Of a stretch of DNA of 64,000 bases, positions 44,489-53,284 are shown in pieces. The DNA is taken from positions 3,007,001 through 3,071,000 of the forward strand of contig NZ_JACHKA010000001.1 in NCBI RefSeq assembly GCF_014203955.1. Reading direction: 5' to 3'. Every line of letters begins with the position of its first letter. Within the stretch, counting starts at the first letter, position 1. The notes beneath the pieces were generated by a model. That model saw nothing but the letters and a program-made list of their open reading frames with translations, did not search any database and was not told the origin of the DNA. The position numbers and the translations under genes are program-made. Source of the DNA: Sphingobium lignivorans (GTDB lineage: Bacteria; Pseudomonadota; Alphaproteobacteria; Sphingomonadales; Sphingomonadaceae).

Positions 44489-44922
44489 ATCCGCCGGTCG
44501 CGCCGCGCCAGCCGCCGGTCATTGGCAGTGACCGCCTTGTGATAGGGCGCCAGAACCTTGGCAGGGATCGCAAACCAGCTGGTCATCGCGGCGGTGTTGC
44601 GGTTCATGATGGCAAGCCAGTCCTGCGGGCCCAGCATGGCGCCGCCGGCCAGCCGCCCCATGTCCCGCGCATTGGCGGACCAGGCATCCCGGATCGAGGC
44701 ATCGTCCCTTGCCCGCGCCACGGACGCCTTGCCGAACGCATCCACCTTCTCGCTCACCATCAGGCTGAGCTCGCGATGATCGGCGGTCAGGGGCGAATGG
44801 AAAGCCGCGGCAATGACCGGCAGCCGGGCCATGACGACATTCTGCGTCCCGCTGATCGTCTGGGCGATGTCCATGCCCGTGCGGACCATGTCCAGCCAGA
44901 GGGAGAACGGGTTGACCAGCAT
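44485..44922 (-). CDS. Hypothetical protein, phasin-like
   Basis: 145 residues, helical and amphipathic, without signal peptide: FSLWLDMVRTGMDIAQTISG, then LMVSEKVDAFGKASVA, and a basic C-terminus HKAVTANDRRLARRDRR. The composition and helix pattern recall phasins, which coat polyhydroxyalkanoate granules, but I cannot confirm this and no pha gene is nearby. The start at 44922 is placed because AAGGA lies about 8 bp upstream; an ATG two codons earlier is too close to it. The stop overlaps the MpaB-type start by 4 bp, so the two are one unit. Confidence 0.6.
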   Translation of the reverse strand: MLVNPFSLWLDMVRTGMDIAQTISGTQNVVMARLPVIAAAFHSPLTADHRELSLMVSEKVDAFGKASVARARDDASIRDAWSANARDMGRLAGGAMLGPQDWLAIMNRNTAAMTSWFAIPAKVLAPYHKAVTANDRRLARRDRRI

Positions 44923-45284
44923 GGGCATGTTCCTTCGCGGGGCGGAGTGCCCCTCGCCCACCCTAATGCATCAGACGCCGTTCGGCTTCTGACAAAGCGC
45001 CGAGCAGAGGAGGAATGGATGCCCGGAACGGAGTCCCGGCGCGGACTGTGGATCGAAGCTCGGCGGCGTGGACCAATCCGCGGACTTTGGGGGAGCCAGA
45101 AGCGCGCTTTTCAACTATTTTTCGTTGGTCATCCCGGGCCTGACCCGGGATCCCGCTTCTTCCGGTTTTCTCAAACCAACCGGACCAAGCGATCGTCAAG
45201 GCAGCGGGATGACGGCGTGCGTGACGAGATGGTACGCCGCCAGGGCTGGAGCCGAAGGCGTCCGCAGGACAATGTCGATCGCTC
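44923..45284. other. Gene-free stretch with repeat copy E
   Basis: No gene is supported. The part next to the phasin-like gene is presumably its promoter region. From about 45077 to 45240 it is filled by repeat copy E, which lies directly downstream of the cytochrome bd operon and could terminate it through its hairpins. Confidence 0.55.
45128..45213. repeat. Palindromic intergenic repeat, copy E (core inverted, shortened)
   Basis: The flanks have the majority orientation (left CGCGCTTTTCAACTATTTTT, right GTGACGAGATGGTACGCC), but the core is inverted, with CCCGCTTCTTCCGG at the left and GTCAAGGCAGCGGGATGAC at the right. About 17 bp of the right arm is missing, giving 86 bp. With copy D it shows that core and flanks can flip relative to one another. 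Confidence 0.83.
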
Positions 45285-45404
45285 CTAGGCGATCCAGAGG
45301 CGCAGCAGCCATGCCACCGCGCCGAGCACGACGACGCTGGCGGCCCAGATCGCGGCCATCCAGGCGAGGCGCTGCCAGAGCGGAGCCTCGTCCGCATCAC
45401 GCAT
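45285..45404 (-). CDS. DUF2474 small membrane protein of cytochrome bd oxidase
   Basis: A 39-residue protein starting [18 protein letters not shown] and containing one membrane helix ([20 protein letters not shown]). It is encoded directly after cydB with a 1-bp overlap (TGATG). This is the position and pattern of DUF2474, and parallels the CydX-type small subunits that stabilise bd oxidases. Trp-rich helix ends fit a single-span subunit. It is likely to be missed by automatic gene callers because of its length. Confidence 0.82.
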   Translation of the reverse strand: MRDADEAPLWQRLAWMAAIWAASVVVLGAVAWLLRLWIA

Positions 45405-46402
45405 CAATGATAGCCCTCATGCCCGACCTTGCCCCGGAACACCCAATAGGCCCAGCCGGTATAGGCAAGGATCAGCGGCAAGGTGAGCGCCACGCCGACG
45501 AGCATGAAGATCTGGCTCGATTCCGGCGCGGCGGCGTCCCAGATCGTGATCTGGGCGGGCACGACATAAGGCCAGATGGTGACGCCGATGCCCGCCATGC
45601 CGAGCAGGAACAGCGCGAGCGCCAGAAGGAAGGGCATCAGGTCGCGGCGCGTCTTCAGCGCATAGAACAGCCCGAATGCCACGATGGCGGTGAGCAGCGG
45701 CACCTGGCTGGCGAAGAGGATATTGGGCATGTCCAACCAGCGCTCCCGATACTGGTCGAGCAGGAGCAGATTGTAGACGCTGACCGCGCCCATCAGCAGC
45801 AGCGTGGCGATCGCGGCGCGCACGGCGAGGCGATAGGCATGCTCCTGCACGTCCCCTTCCAGCTTCCAGATCATCCAGCACGCGCCGAGCAGCGCATAGC
45901 CGGCGACGACCCCCAGCCCGGTGAGCAGCGTATAGGGCGTGAGCCAGTCCCACCAGCTCCCGTCATAAGCGCGGCCGGTGACGTCTATGCCCTGCAGCAG
46001 CGCGCCCAGGATCATGCCCTGCGAGAGCGCGGCGATGACCGAGCCGCCGAAGAAGGCGGTATCCCAGAAGGCCCGGTGCGCCGGATCGCGCCAGCGGAAC
46101 TCGAAAGCGACGCCGCGAAACACGAGGCCGAGCAGCATGGCGATGATGAGCGGATAGGTCGCCGGCAGGATCACCGCATAAGCGAGCGGGAAAGCGGCCA
46201 TGAGCCCGCCGCCGCCAAGCACCAGCCAGGTCTCGTTCCCATCCCAGACCGGCGCGATCGAGTTCATCGCGCGATTGCGGCCATGGCCCACACGCAGAGT
46301 GGGGAACAGGATGCCGATGCCGAGATCGAACCCGTCCATCACCACATAAGCGAAGACGGCGAAGGCGATGATGAACGCCCAGATCATCGTGAGATCGATC
46401 AT
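45404..46402 (-). CDS. cydB: Cytochrome bd ubiquinol oxidase subunit II
   Basis: A 332-residue polytopic membrane protein with the CydB signature near the N-terminus ([18 protein letters not shown]) and [20 protein letters not shown] shortly after. About eight to nine membrane helices are visible. CydB partners CydA in reducing O2 to water with quinol, without pumping, and serves at low oxygen or under respiratory stress. The start overlaps the cydA stop by 4 bp (ATGA). The presence of DUF2474 downstream and a short Q-loop type CydA point to the cyanide-insensitive (CIO) branch. Confidence 0.95.
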   Translation of the reverse strand: MIDLTMIWAFIIAFAVFAYVVMDGFDLGIGILFPTLRVGHGRNRAMNSIAPVWDGNETWLVLGGGGLMAAFPLAYAVILPATYPLIIAMLLGLVFRGVAFEFRWRDPAHRAFWDTAFFGGSVIAALSQGMILGALLQGIDVTGRAYDGSWWDWLTPYTLLTGLGVVAGYALLGACWMIWKLEGDVQEHAYRLAVRAAIATLLLMGAVSVYNLLLLDQYRERWLDMPNILFASQVPLLTAIVAFGLFYALKTRRDLMPFLLALALFLLGMAGIGVTIWPYVVPAQITIWDAAAPESSQIFMLVGVALTLPLILAYTGWAYWVFRGKVGHEGYH

Positions 46403-47847
46403 GCTTCGTCCTCCCGCGTTGCGGCGGGCCCGGCCGTGCCCGCTCCCCTGTTCTGGGCCGGGCCGGGCGTGATGCCGGCACTGCGGATCGGGCCGCGCTC
46501 TTCCGTCTCCACACCCGATTCATGGGGTCGCGGCGGCGTGTTCATGAGCCGCAGGATATACCAGGTGCCGACGCCGAACACCGCGAAATAGATGATGACG
46601 AAAGCCAGCAGCGAGGCCGCGACGGCCGGCGCGCCCAGCGGCGAAGCAGCGTCCGCGGTGCGCAGCAGGCCGTAGATCACATAAGGCTGGCGCCCCACCT
46701 CCGTCGTCACCCACCCGGCAATGACGGCGACGAAGCCCGCCGGCCCCATCACCAGCGCGAAGCGATGGAGGAGCGGCCAGTTGTAGAGGCCCTTGCGCCA
46801 GCGGGCCCACAGGCTCGCCACGCCGAGCGTGAGCATGAGAACCCCGAGCCCCACCATGATGCGGAACGACCAGAAGACGACGGCGACGGGCGGACGCTCG
46901 TCGGCCGGAAAGGTCTTGAGCCCCTCGATCGGTGCCTTGAAGTCATGCTCCAGCAGCAGCGAGGTCAGCCCCGGGATCTCCACCGCGTAATCGACGCGCT
47001 CGCCGCGATCGCTCGGCAGGCCGAACAGGATGAAAGGCGCCCCTTCGGGATAGCTTTCGAAATGACCTTCCATCGCCAGCACCTTGGCCGGCTGATGCTC
47101 CCAGCTGTTGAGGCCGTGCATGTCCCCCACGAAAATCTGCACCGGCGCGACCAGCGCGACCATCCACATGGCCATCGAGAACATCTTGCGGGCATGCTCG
47201 CTTGCCCGCCCCTTCAGCAGATGCCACGCGCCGGTCGCCCCCACAACGAGCGCCGTGGTGAGATAGGCAGCCGTGACGGTATGGACGAGCCGATAGGGGA
47301 AGCTGGGATTGAAGATGATCGGCAGCCAGCTGTCACCGGGGAGGAACTGGCCGTTGTCACCCAGGATATGCCCCTGCGGCGTCTGCATCCAGCTGTTGAC
47401 CGAGAGGATCCAGAAAGCGGACACGAACGTGCCCAGCGCCACCATGACCGTGGCGAAGAAATGCAGCTTCCTGCCGACGCGGTTCATGCCGAACAGCATC
47501 ACGCCGAGGAAGCCGGCTTCCAGGAAGAAGGCGGTGAGCACCTCATAGGCCATGAGCGGCCCGATGACCGGGCCCGCCACATCCGAAAAGACCGACCAGT
47601 TGGTGCCGAACTGGTAGGACATGACGATGCCGGAGACCACGCCCATCGCGAAGGTGATGGCGAAGATCTTGAGCCAGTAGCGAAACAGGTCGAGATAGAC
47701 GGCCTTGCCGGTCTTCAGCCACAAGCCTTCGAGCACCGCGAGATAGCTTGCGAGCCCGATGGAGAAGGCCGGAAAGATGAAGTGGAAGCTCACTGTGAAA
47801 GCGAACTGAATGCGCGCCAGCAGGACCGCGTCGACCTCGGCAAACAT
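46399..47847 (-). CDS. cydA: Cytochrome bd ubiquinol oxidase subunit I
   Basis: A 482-residue membrane protein. The N-terminal helix carries the heme-ligand His region (ARIQFAFTVSFHFIFPAFSI), and VNSWMQTPQGH plus the late motif TTEVGRQPYVIYGLLRTADA are diagnostic; GRQPY replaces the more usual GRQPW. The length is that of short Q-loop (CIO-type) subunits. CydA binds hemes b558, b595 and d. The C-terminal 45 residues are a charged, Gly/Pro-rich tail. The ATG at 47847 follows GGGGTGA; a frame extending 23 codons further lacks support. First gene of the cydAB-DUF2474 operon; no FNR-type site was recognised in the 137 bp upstream. Confidence 0.95.
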   Translation of the reverse strand: MFAEVDAVLLARIQFAFTVSFHFIFPAFSIGLASYLAVLEGLWLKTGKAVYLDLFRYWLKIFAITFAMGVVSGIVMSYQFGTNWSVFSDVAGPVIGPLMAYEVLTAFFLEAGFLGVMLFGMNRVGRKLHFFATVMVALGTFVSAFWILSVNSWMQTPQGHILGDNGQFLPGDSWLPIIFNPSFPYRLVHTVTAAYLTTALVVGATGAWHLLKGRASEHARKMFSMAMWMVALVAPVQIFVGDMHGLNSWEHQPAKVLAMEGHFESYPEGAPFILFGLPSDRGERVDYAVEIPGLTSLLLEHDFKAPIEGLKTFPADERPPVAVVFWSFRIMVGLGVLMLTLGVASLWARWRKGLYNWPLLHRFALVMGPAGFVAVIAGWVTTEVGRQPYVIYGLLRTADAASPLGAPAVAASLLAFVIIYFAVFGVGTWYILRLMNTPPRPHESGVETEERGPIRSAGITPGPAQNRGAGTAGPAATREDEA

Positions 47848-47984
47848 AGCATCACCCCAGACATAAAAGCGCTGGCCTGCCAGCATCGGGACGTGTCGAT
47901 GGCGGCCCCCTAGCACCTCGGGGCAAGGAGGAGAAGGAGAATTCCGGGCGATTTCCCGATTTCGCGCCCGGGCAGGACCGGTTC

Positions 47985-49433
47985 TCAGGGCGTGGCGGCC
48001 GGCTCTTCCAGCATGATGCGCAATCGGGCCAAATCATCCTGAAAGCGCGCCTCTTCCCGGTCCCGCGCGGCGCCCTCGAGTCGAAGCAGATAACTGGGAT
48101 GGACCGTCAGCCAGAGGCCGGCGCCGTCCGCCAGACGCATCGCCGTGCCGCGCTCGTCGGCCAGCCGCGGCGCGCGGCCCAGCAGGGCCCGTCCCGCACT
48201 GGCACCCAGCGCAAGGACCATGTCCGGCTTCACGAGCCGCCGCTCCGCCTCCAGCCACCAGCGGCAGAGGTCGATCTGCCCCGCCGTGGGCGTCTGGTGA
48301 ATGCGCCGCTTGCCGCGCGGCTCGAACCTGAAATGCTTCACCGCGTTGGTCAGCCGGATCGATGCGCGATCGAGCCCCGCCTGCCGGAGATGGCGATCGA
48401 GAAGCTGCCCCGCCGGCCCGACAAAGGGCCGGCCGGCGCACTCCTCGCTATCCCCGGGCTGCTCGCCCACGATCAGAAGCCGCGCCCGTGCCGGCCCCTC
48501 CCCCGGCACGGCGCGCGTGCCGTTGCAGCCGATGGGGCAGCGGCGGCAGGCGGCGATCCCCTGCGCGATCTCCTCCAGCGTCTCGGGCGGCGCGGCCGGA
48601 AAGGGATCGGCGCCCTGCGCCACCATGGCCGCTTCGCGCGCCTGCGCACCGGCGATGAGCTGCGGGATCAATTGCGCCTCGGGCAAATTCTTCCAGTAGC
48701 GGCGCGGCATCTCCTTCACCATCATGCCGACCTTCAGGCGCGCGGGATTGAAGATCGACGCATAATAACGCTGCCAGAGATCCTCCGTGGCATCCTCCCG
48801 GGGCGCATCGCGCGGGTCGGCCCCCGGTGCCTCGACCAGTGACTCGCCATCCCAGTGGAGGCAGAGGTCGGGCGTGAGGATCGACCAGCGCTGACTGGCG
48901 AAGCGATCAAGAAAGAAGCGGGCATTGGCGCGCACCACATGATGCTCCGGCTCGAACCAGGCGATGTAGCGATCGCCCCCGTCCGGCTCCGTCACGGCCC
49001 GGAACCGCACGAATGCGCGCATCTTGTGGATGTCCCGCCGGACCTGCCGGCCCATGGCCATGGCGCAATGAACATCGGAATCGGCCGGCTTTTCCATCAG
49101 CCGGCGATCTCCCTGCAGCCGCCAGAGCAGGCGATAGAGCAAGGCGAAACGGGCCGGATCGCGATGCCGGATCACGCTCTCCGCGAGCCCGAGAAAGGCT
49201 TCGTTCGCGCGCACGGCAAGGGGCGCCGCCGGTGATGGAAGGCAGGCGGCGGGCGCTGCGGCGCCCCCGAACAGATCGGCCGCGCCGGAGGACTGCAAGG
49301 ACCATATGACATGCTCGGGCACCACGCCGGCCGCAGCCAGCGCCCGCGCCTGTTCGCGCCAGGCTTCCAGGTCATCGGGCCGCTCGACGAGAATGCAATG
49401 CTGCCGGCTGGTGGCGCCGGGCCGCGCGGTCAA
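47985..49433 (-). CDS. udgX: DUF4130 (TIGR03915-type) domain fused to UdgX-type uracil-DNA glycosylase
   Basis: 482 residues in two parts. Residues about 10-250 are the DUF4130 domain that usually partners the radical SAM repair protein (VHCAMAMGRQVRRDIHKMRA, RYYASIFNPARLK, EMPRRYWKNLPEA). Residues about 285-480 are family-4/UdgX glycosylase: iron-sulphur Cys296, Cys299, Cys303 and probably Cys390, motif GEQPGDSEECAGRPFVGPAG, and KRRIH at 375-379. That motif is the UdgX R-loop, whose His (here His379) forms a covalent bond with the abasic site after uracil removal. The start is a TTG whose last two bases begin the preceding gene's stop (TTGA), so the gene is translationally coupled to the radical SAM gene. 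Role: capture of uracil or damaged bases in DNA. Confidence 0.88.
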   Translation of the reverse strand: MTARPGATSRQHCILVERPDDLEAWREQARALAAAGVVPEHVIWSLQSSGAADLFGGAAAPAACLPSPAAPLAVRANEAFLGLAESVIRHRDPARFALLYRLLWRLQGDRRLMEKPADSDVHCAMAMGRQVRRDIHKMRAFVRFRAVTEPDGGDRYIAWFEPEHHVVRANARFFLDRFASQRWSILTPDLCLHWDGESLVEAPGADPRDAPREDATEDLWQRYYASIFNPARLKVGMMVKEMPRRYWKNLPEAQLIPQLIAGAQAREAAMVAQGADPFPAAPPETLEEIAQGIAACRRCPIGCNGTRAVPGEGPARARLLIVGEQPGDSEECAGRPFVGPAGQLLDRHLRQAGLDRASIRLTNAVKHFRFEPRGKRRIHQTPTAGQIDLCRWWLEAERRLVKPDMVLALGASAGRALLGRAPRLADERGTAMRLADGAGLWLTVHPSYLLRLEGAARDREEARFQDDLARLRIMLEEPAATP

Positions 49434-50671
49434 CCGAACAGCTCCATCTGACGCGGCGGCGGGGCGAGACGCGCGCGAAGATCGACGCTGTCCGTGATCG
49501 AGGCCGGCCGCCAGTCGGCCGTGACGATGAAGGGGCGCAGCCGGGCAATCGAACGCGTGAGGCGCCCCAGATCCTCGAGCCGCAGCCGATGATGCCGGCG
49601 CGCCTGCAGGATGGCCGCCACCGCGCGCGTGCCCAGCCCCGGGACGCGCAGCAGCTGCTCGCGCGTGGCCAGATTGATGTCGATCGGGAAGCTTTCCCGA
49701 TGTTTCAGCGCCCATGCCAGCTTCGGATCGATATCGAGCGCCAGCATGCCTTCCGCGTCGGTCGCCTGCTGCACCTCGGTGGCCGAGAAACCGTAGAAAC
49801 GCACCAGCCAGTCCGACTGGTACAGCCGATGCTCGCGCATCAGCGGCGGCCGTCGGAGCGGCAGCACGGCGCTGGCATCCGGAATGGGGCTGAAAGCGGA
49901 ATAATAGACGCGGCGCAGCCCGAACCGATCATAAAGGCCGTTCGCCCGGCCGATGATCTGGCTGTCGCTCGCGCCGTCCGCGCCGACGATCATCTGCGTG
50001 GACTGGCCGGCAGGCGCGAAGCGCGGCGCATGGCGGAAGCGCTTGCGCGCATCCTTCGCCTCGACGATGGCATCGCCGATGCGGCCGATCGCGCTCTCGA
50101 TCTGCCCGCTGTCCTTGTCCGGCGCGAGCCTCGCCAGCCCTGCGTCGGTAGGCAGCTCGACATTGATCGACACCCGGTCCGCCCACAGGCCCGCGCGCTC
50201 GACCAGCTGCGGATCGGCTTCCGGGATCGTCTTGAGATGGATGTAGCCGCGAAACGCGTGATCCTCCCGCAGGGACCGCGCCACTTCGATCAGCTGCTCC
50301 ATCGTGTGGCTGGAAGAGCGAACGATGCCGGAGGAGAGAAACAGGCCTTCAATATAATTGCGCCGATAGAAGCTGAGCGTCAGGTCCACCACTTCGCGCG
50401 GCGTGAACCGGGCCCGGCGCACATTCGAGCTCTTGCGGTTCACGCAATAATGGCAATCGAAGATGCAGTGATTGGTCAGCAGGATCTTGAGCAGCGAGAT
50501 GCAGCGGCCGTCGGGCGCATAGGCATGGCAAATGCCCATCCCTTCCGTCGAGCCCAGCCCCTTCCCGTCCCGACTGTTCCGCTTGCTCGTGCCGGACGAG
50601 GCGCAGGACGCATCATATTTTGCCGCGTCCGCCAGGATTTCGAGCCGCTCGGCGAGGGATAGACGGGCCAT
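49430..50671 (-). CDS. Radical SAM protein, putative DNA modification/repair (TIGR03916-type)
   Basis: A 413-residue radical SAM enzyme with the CxxxCxxC cluster at Cys69, Cys73 and Cys76 (NHCIFDCHYCVNRK). A barrel follows (GLFLSSGIVRSS, IHLKTIPEAD, SINVELPTDAGLARLAP), and a C-terminal helix-hairpin-helix suited to DNA binding (INLATREQLLRVPGLGTRAV, about 338-357). The family is known as a putative DNA repair/modification protein encoded beside the DUF4130 protein, exactly as here; its chemistry is not established. A GTTC-N7-GTTC box lies 3-17 bp before the start codon and overlaps the AAGGA ribosome binding site, so it should be LexA-repressed and damage-induced. Confidence 0.9.
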   Translation of the reverse strand: MARLSLAERLEILADAAKYDASCASSGTSKRNSRDGKGLGSTEGMGICHAYAPDGRCISLLKILLTNHCIFDCHYCVNRKSSNVRRARFTPREVVDLTLSFYRRNYIEGLFLSSGIVRSSSHTMEQLIEVARSLREDHAFRGYIHLKTIPEADPQLVERAGLWADRVSINVELPTDAGLARLAPDKDSGQIESAIGRIGDAIVEAKDARKRFRHAPRFAPAGQSTQMIVGADGASDSQIIGRANGLYDRFGLRRVYYSAFSPIPDASAVLPLRRPPLMREHRLYQSDWLVRFYGFSATEVQQATDAEGMLALDIDPKLAWALKHRESFPIDINLATREQLLRVPGLGTRAVAAILQARRHHRLRLEDLGRLTRSIARLRPFIVTADWRPASITDSVDLRARLAPPPRQMELFG

Positions 50672-50673
50672 TT

Positions 50674-50688
50674 GTTCCTTATATGTTC
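50674..50688. promoter_or_regulatory. SOS box (LexA site) GTTC-N7-GTTC
   Basis: GTTC at 50674-50677, seven bases, and GTTC at 50685-50688 match exactly the direct-repeat LexA operator of Alphaproteobacteria. Located 3 bp upstream of the radical SAM start codon, it overlaps the ribosome binding site, so LexA bound here would block transcription of the repair pair. Confidence 0.82.
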
Positions 50689-50761
50689 CGTCCGCTCAGG
50701 GAGCAAGCCGGAAGTTGACGGGTCGTGCCGCCGGGGCGACCGGCTGTCGGGCGACCGGAAC

Positions 50762-50798
50762 AAAAAATGCCGGGCGAGGTTGGTTCTCGCCCGGCATT
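50762..50798 (-). terminator. Intrinsic terminator of the lipoprotein/membrane operon
   Basis: On the minus strand AATGCCGGGCGAG pairs perfectly with CTCGCCCGGCATT (13 bp) around a 7-base loop and is followed by six T. It lies about 70 bp past the stop at 50866 and separates this operon from the repair genes downstream. Confidence 0.88.
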
Positions 50799-50865
50799 CC
50801 CCCTCTCCTCGCCCGCCATGGACGGGGCCCGCGCGCCGTCGTCCCGGTGGCGTGGATGGGATCGC

Positions 50866-51411
50866 TCAGCTGCTCGCGCCGATCAGCGCGCGGGCATCAT
50901 GGATCATCTGCTTGTTCGTCGCCCGCAGCTTCAGATTGCGCATGATGACGACCGTCAGGAGGCCGATCGCGCCAAGAAAGAGCAGAAGCTCGCCGCCCAG
51001 GAGATAGCCCAGACCGCCGCCGACCAGCACGGCGAGGATCAGCATGCCGCACCCGTTGCCGCCCGCCACATCGATGACGCCGTTATAGACGCGCTCGTCA
51101 TTGCTCGCGTGGTTCCTGAACAGCACGGGATAGCCGCTCGTCGTGCCCCGGCGTCTGACATAGACCACGCTGGCGGACTGCCCGTCCCGCAAGGGCACGG
51201 CGCCGGTCAGCGAGATCGCCGCTTCCTTGCCGCCGTCGACAAGGAAGAACTCGTTGCGCGTCGTGACATGGGTGCTGATGTTGACGGGCGTGTTGTTGTG
51301 GCCGCCGCTGCCGCTCACACGGCTCTCGCTCCAGGTCTTCACCCCCGCGGCGGCGCCATGCTCCCGCCACAGCTCGAAATCATCCACGCTCACATTGAAG
51401 AAGGATATCAT
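50866..51411 (-). CDS. Hypothetical membrane protein, 181 residues
   Basis: Not recognised. The N-terminal 115 residues are soluble and beta-rich (VNISTHVTTRNEFFLVDGG, AVPLRDGQSASVVYVRRRG). Then two closely spaced membrane helices follow (GCGMLILAVLVGGGLGYLL and LLLFLGAIGLLTVVIMRN) and a short basic tail. There is no signal peptide, so the N-terminal domain is probably cytoplasmic and the protein hangs in the inner membrane by a hairpin. GGAAAGG precedes the ATG. It is the last gene of the four-gene operon divergent from the winged-helix kinase and ends at a strong terminator. Confidence 0.7.
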   Translation of the reverse strand: MISFFNVSVDDFELWREHGAAAGVKTWSESRVSGSGGHNNTPVNISTHVTTRNEFFLVDGGKEAAISLTGAVPLRDGQSASVVYVRRRGTTSGYPVLFRNHASNDERVYNGVIDVAGGNGCGMLILAVLVGGGLGYLLGGELLLFLGAIGLLTVVIMRNLKLRATNKQMIHDARALIGASS

Positions 51412-51477
51412 CCGCCCTTTCCTCCACTTCCATCTCCCGCTCGGCCGGCTGGCCGTGTCCCGGACCCATGCCGGGCC

Positions 51478-52254
51478 TCATTGCGGCACCGTCACGCGGG
51501 CAATGGTGGTGCCCGAATTGTTGTTCTTGAGTTCGTAGGAGATCACGCGCGTGCGGATCGTGCCGCCGTCCCGTTCCGGCGCGGCGCCGGTGATCTGCAG
51601 CAGCGCATCCACGGCAACGGCGGACGGGTACTGGATGCGATCCCGGATGGACTGAGCCTCGGTCGTCGGGACGCTCCAGCGCTGCGCGGCCTGCGCATTG
51701 TCGAACTTCACATGGATGCGCTCGCCCGAGCGATTGAAGATGAGCGACGAACTGGGCGCGAAGACACGCACGCTATATTCGCCATAGCTCGGATCATAAT
51801 CGCTCAGATTGGCATTCGACGTGATGCGAAGCCGCCCGACATCCTTGACCGACTGCAGGCCGGACGCGAACCGGGCGCGAACCGCGTCCCGCGCGGCGGC
51901 CTTGTCGGCGGGCGCCGCGGTGCGCACGCTCATGTCATCCTCCACCCATTTGTCGATGGGCGGCTGCAGGCCGGTGAGGCTGTAATAGAGCATCACCATC
52001 GCGAAATCGTCCGGCGCGGTCAGCTCGCCCGTGCGCGCGGCGATCTCGGCCGGCACGGGCGGCGCCGGGGGTGTCGCGGCATCCGTCGGGGATGCTCCTG
52101 CGACTGGCGAGGACAAGGCATCGCCCCCGGCCGGCGCAGCGGAGGGATCGGTCTGGTTGTCGCTCCCGGACTCGACCACCGAGCAGGCGGCGAGCAGGGC
52201 GAGCGGGGCCAGCGCCGGCAGGAACGCCCGGCGGTGCGTGATACCCCCGCTCAC
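51478..52254 (-). CDS. Lipoprotein of unknown function, 258 residues
   Basis: Starts with a GTG whose last two bases begin the stop of the upstream gene (GTGA overlap). The signal segment HRRAFLPALAPLALLAAC places the lipidated Cys at about 22; the twin Arg may be coincidental. A Ser/Pro/Ala-rich linker (about 30-75) leads to a folded alpha/beta domain (LTAPDDFAMVMLYYSLTG, KWVEDDMSVRTAA, RLRITSNANLSDYDPSYGEY). I do not recognise the domain. It is likely anchored on the periplasmic side. Coupled expression with the lipoprotein before it suggests a complex. Confidence 0.75.
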   Translation of the reverse strand: MSGGITHRRAFLPALAPLALLAACSVVESGSDNQTDPSAAPAGGDALSSPVAGASPTDAATPPAPPVPAEIAARTGELTAPDDFAMVMLYYSLTGLQPPIDKWVEDDMSVRTAAPADKAAARDAVRARFASGLQSVKDVGRLRITSNANLSDYDPSYGEYSVRVFAPSSSLIFNRSGERIHVKFDNAQAAQRWSVPTTEAQSIRDRIQYPSAVAVDALLQITGAAPERDGGTIRTRVISYELKNNNSGTTIARVTVPQ

Positions 52255-53216
52255 AGCTTGGGCCTCGCGGCGCCCTGATCGGCCTGCTGCAATTCGCTGG
52301 CCTGCCGCTCCTGATCGGCACGCGCCAGGGCCTGCTCGGTATTCTCGATGGCGGCATAGCCGGCCGCGCCGTTCTGCGACGCCACCGCAAGGCTGTGCGC
52401 CAGCCCCGGATTGTCGGTGGAGCGCCGGATGTCGGCCGCCACCGTCACCCCGCAATCGGGGGAAAGGCTGGTGCCGGAATCGGGCGAGGGATTGAGGGAG
52501 CAGCTGTGGTAGAGCGGCGACGTTTCCGTCACGAGGCGCCCGGTCGGATCATATTTCCAGGAGAGCGAGCGGCGGGGACCATTGTCCGCCTGGCTGGTGG
52601 GCGTGCCATATTTGGCGATGAGCGCCTGCTCCACGCTCGCGACGGTCGGCGATTGCCCCTCCGGATAATATTCCTCGCGCGCGACCGAGATCACCCGCTC
52701 CTGCCCCGGCAGGCCCATCGTGCCGACATAATAGCGGGTCTGGCCCGGCTGGAGCGGCGCCTCATAGGCATTGTTGGCGCGGCGCATCGCATTGCGCTGC
52801 ATCTCGCGGACGATCTCCTGCCCCGTCTTCTCCACCCGCGCCTCGGCGAACTTCGCGTCGAACCCGTGGCGGATCTTCGCGCCGTGAGTCTCGATCCGGT
52901 ATTTGCGCGAGCTATTCTCGGTGACGACCAGCATCGGGTTGTCGCACTGGACGACATTGGCCGCCTCGTCCCAGCTCATGCCGGGGCGCACGCCGACCAC
53001 GTCGTCGACCGGCGCGCCGGCCGGGCGCTGTGTGGCGATGCGTGGCGGGCAGGAGACATTGCCCCGGGTCGCTTCCGCCACTTCCTCGGCCGAGGCATTG
53101 CCCGAAAGCGTGCGGCCCGCCGCGCCGGCCTCGTCACCGGCCTCCGCTCCGTCGCCGCCGCCGCCGCATCCGGCGAGCGTCAGCGCCATGGCCGAACACA
53201 TAATGAGTCGCTTCAC
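52251..53216 (-). CDS. Lipoprotein of unknown function, 321 residues
   Basis: The GTG at 53216 follows AAGGAGG by 8 bp. The signal peptide LIMCSAMALTLAGC gives the lipobox LAGC (Cys at about 17), followed by a Gly/Asp/Glu-rich linker. A stretch VGVRPGMSWDEAANVVQCDN at about 85 faintly recalls BamE/SmpA-type lipoproteins. Later segments (YYVGTMGLPGQERVISVARE, SVEQALIAKYGTP, YHSCSLNPSPDSGTSLSPDC) show strand-rich structure with several Cys. No family is assigned with confidence. Second gene in the operon starting at 54190. Confidence 0.75.
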   Translation of the reverse strand: MKRLIMCSAMALTLAGCGGGGDGAEAGDEAGAAGRTLSGNASAEEVAEATRGNVSCPPRIATQRPAGAPVDDVVGVRPGMSWDEAANVVQCDNPMLVVTENSSRKYRIETHGAKIRHGFDAKFAEARVEKTGQEIVREMQRNAMRRANNAYEAPLQPGQTRYYVGTMGLPGQERVISVAREEYYPEGQSPTVASVEQALIAKYGTPTSQADNGPRRSLSWKYDPTGRLVTETSPLYHSCSLNPSPDSGTSLSPDCGVTVAADIRRSTDNPGLAHSLAVASQNGAAGYAAIENTEQALARADQERQASELQQADQGAARPKL

Positions 53217-53284
53217 GATCCTGTCCTCCTTCATGCGTGAGATTTGTCGGCCCACCCCGGCCGCGCCGTTCAGCCCCGTGCCTC

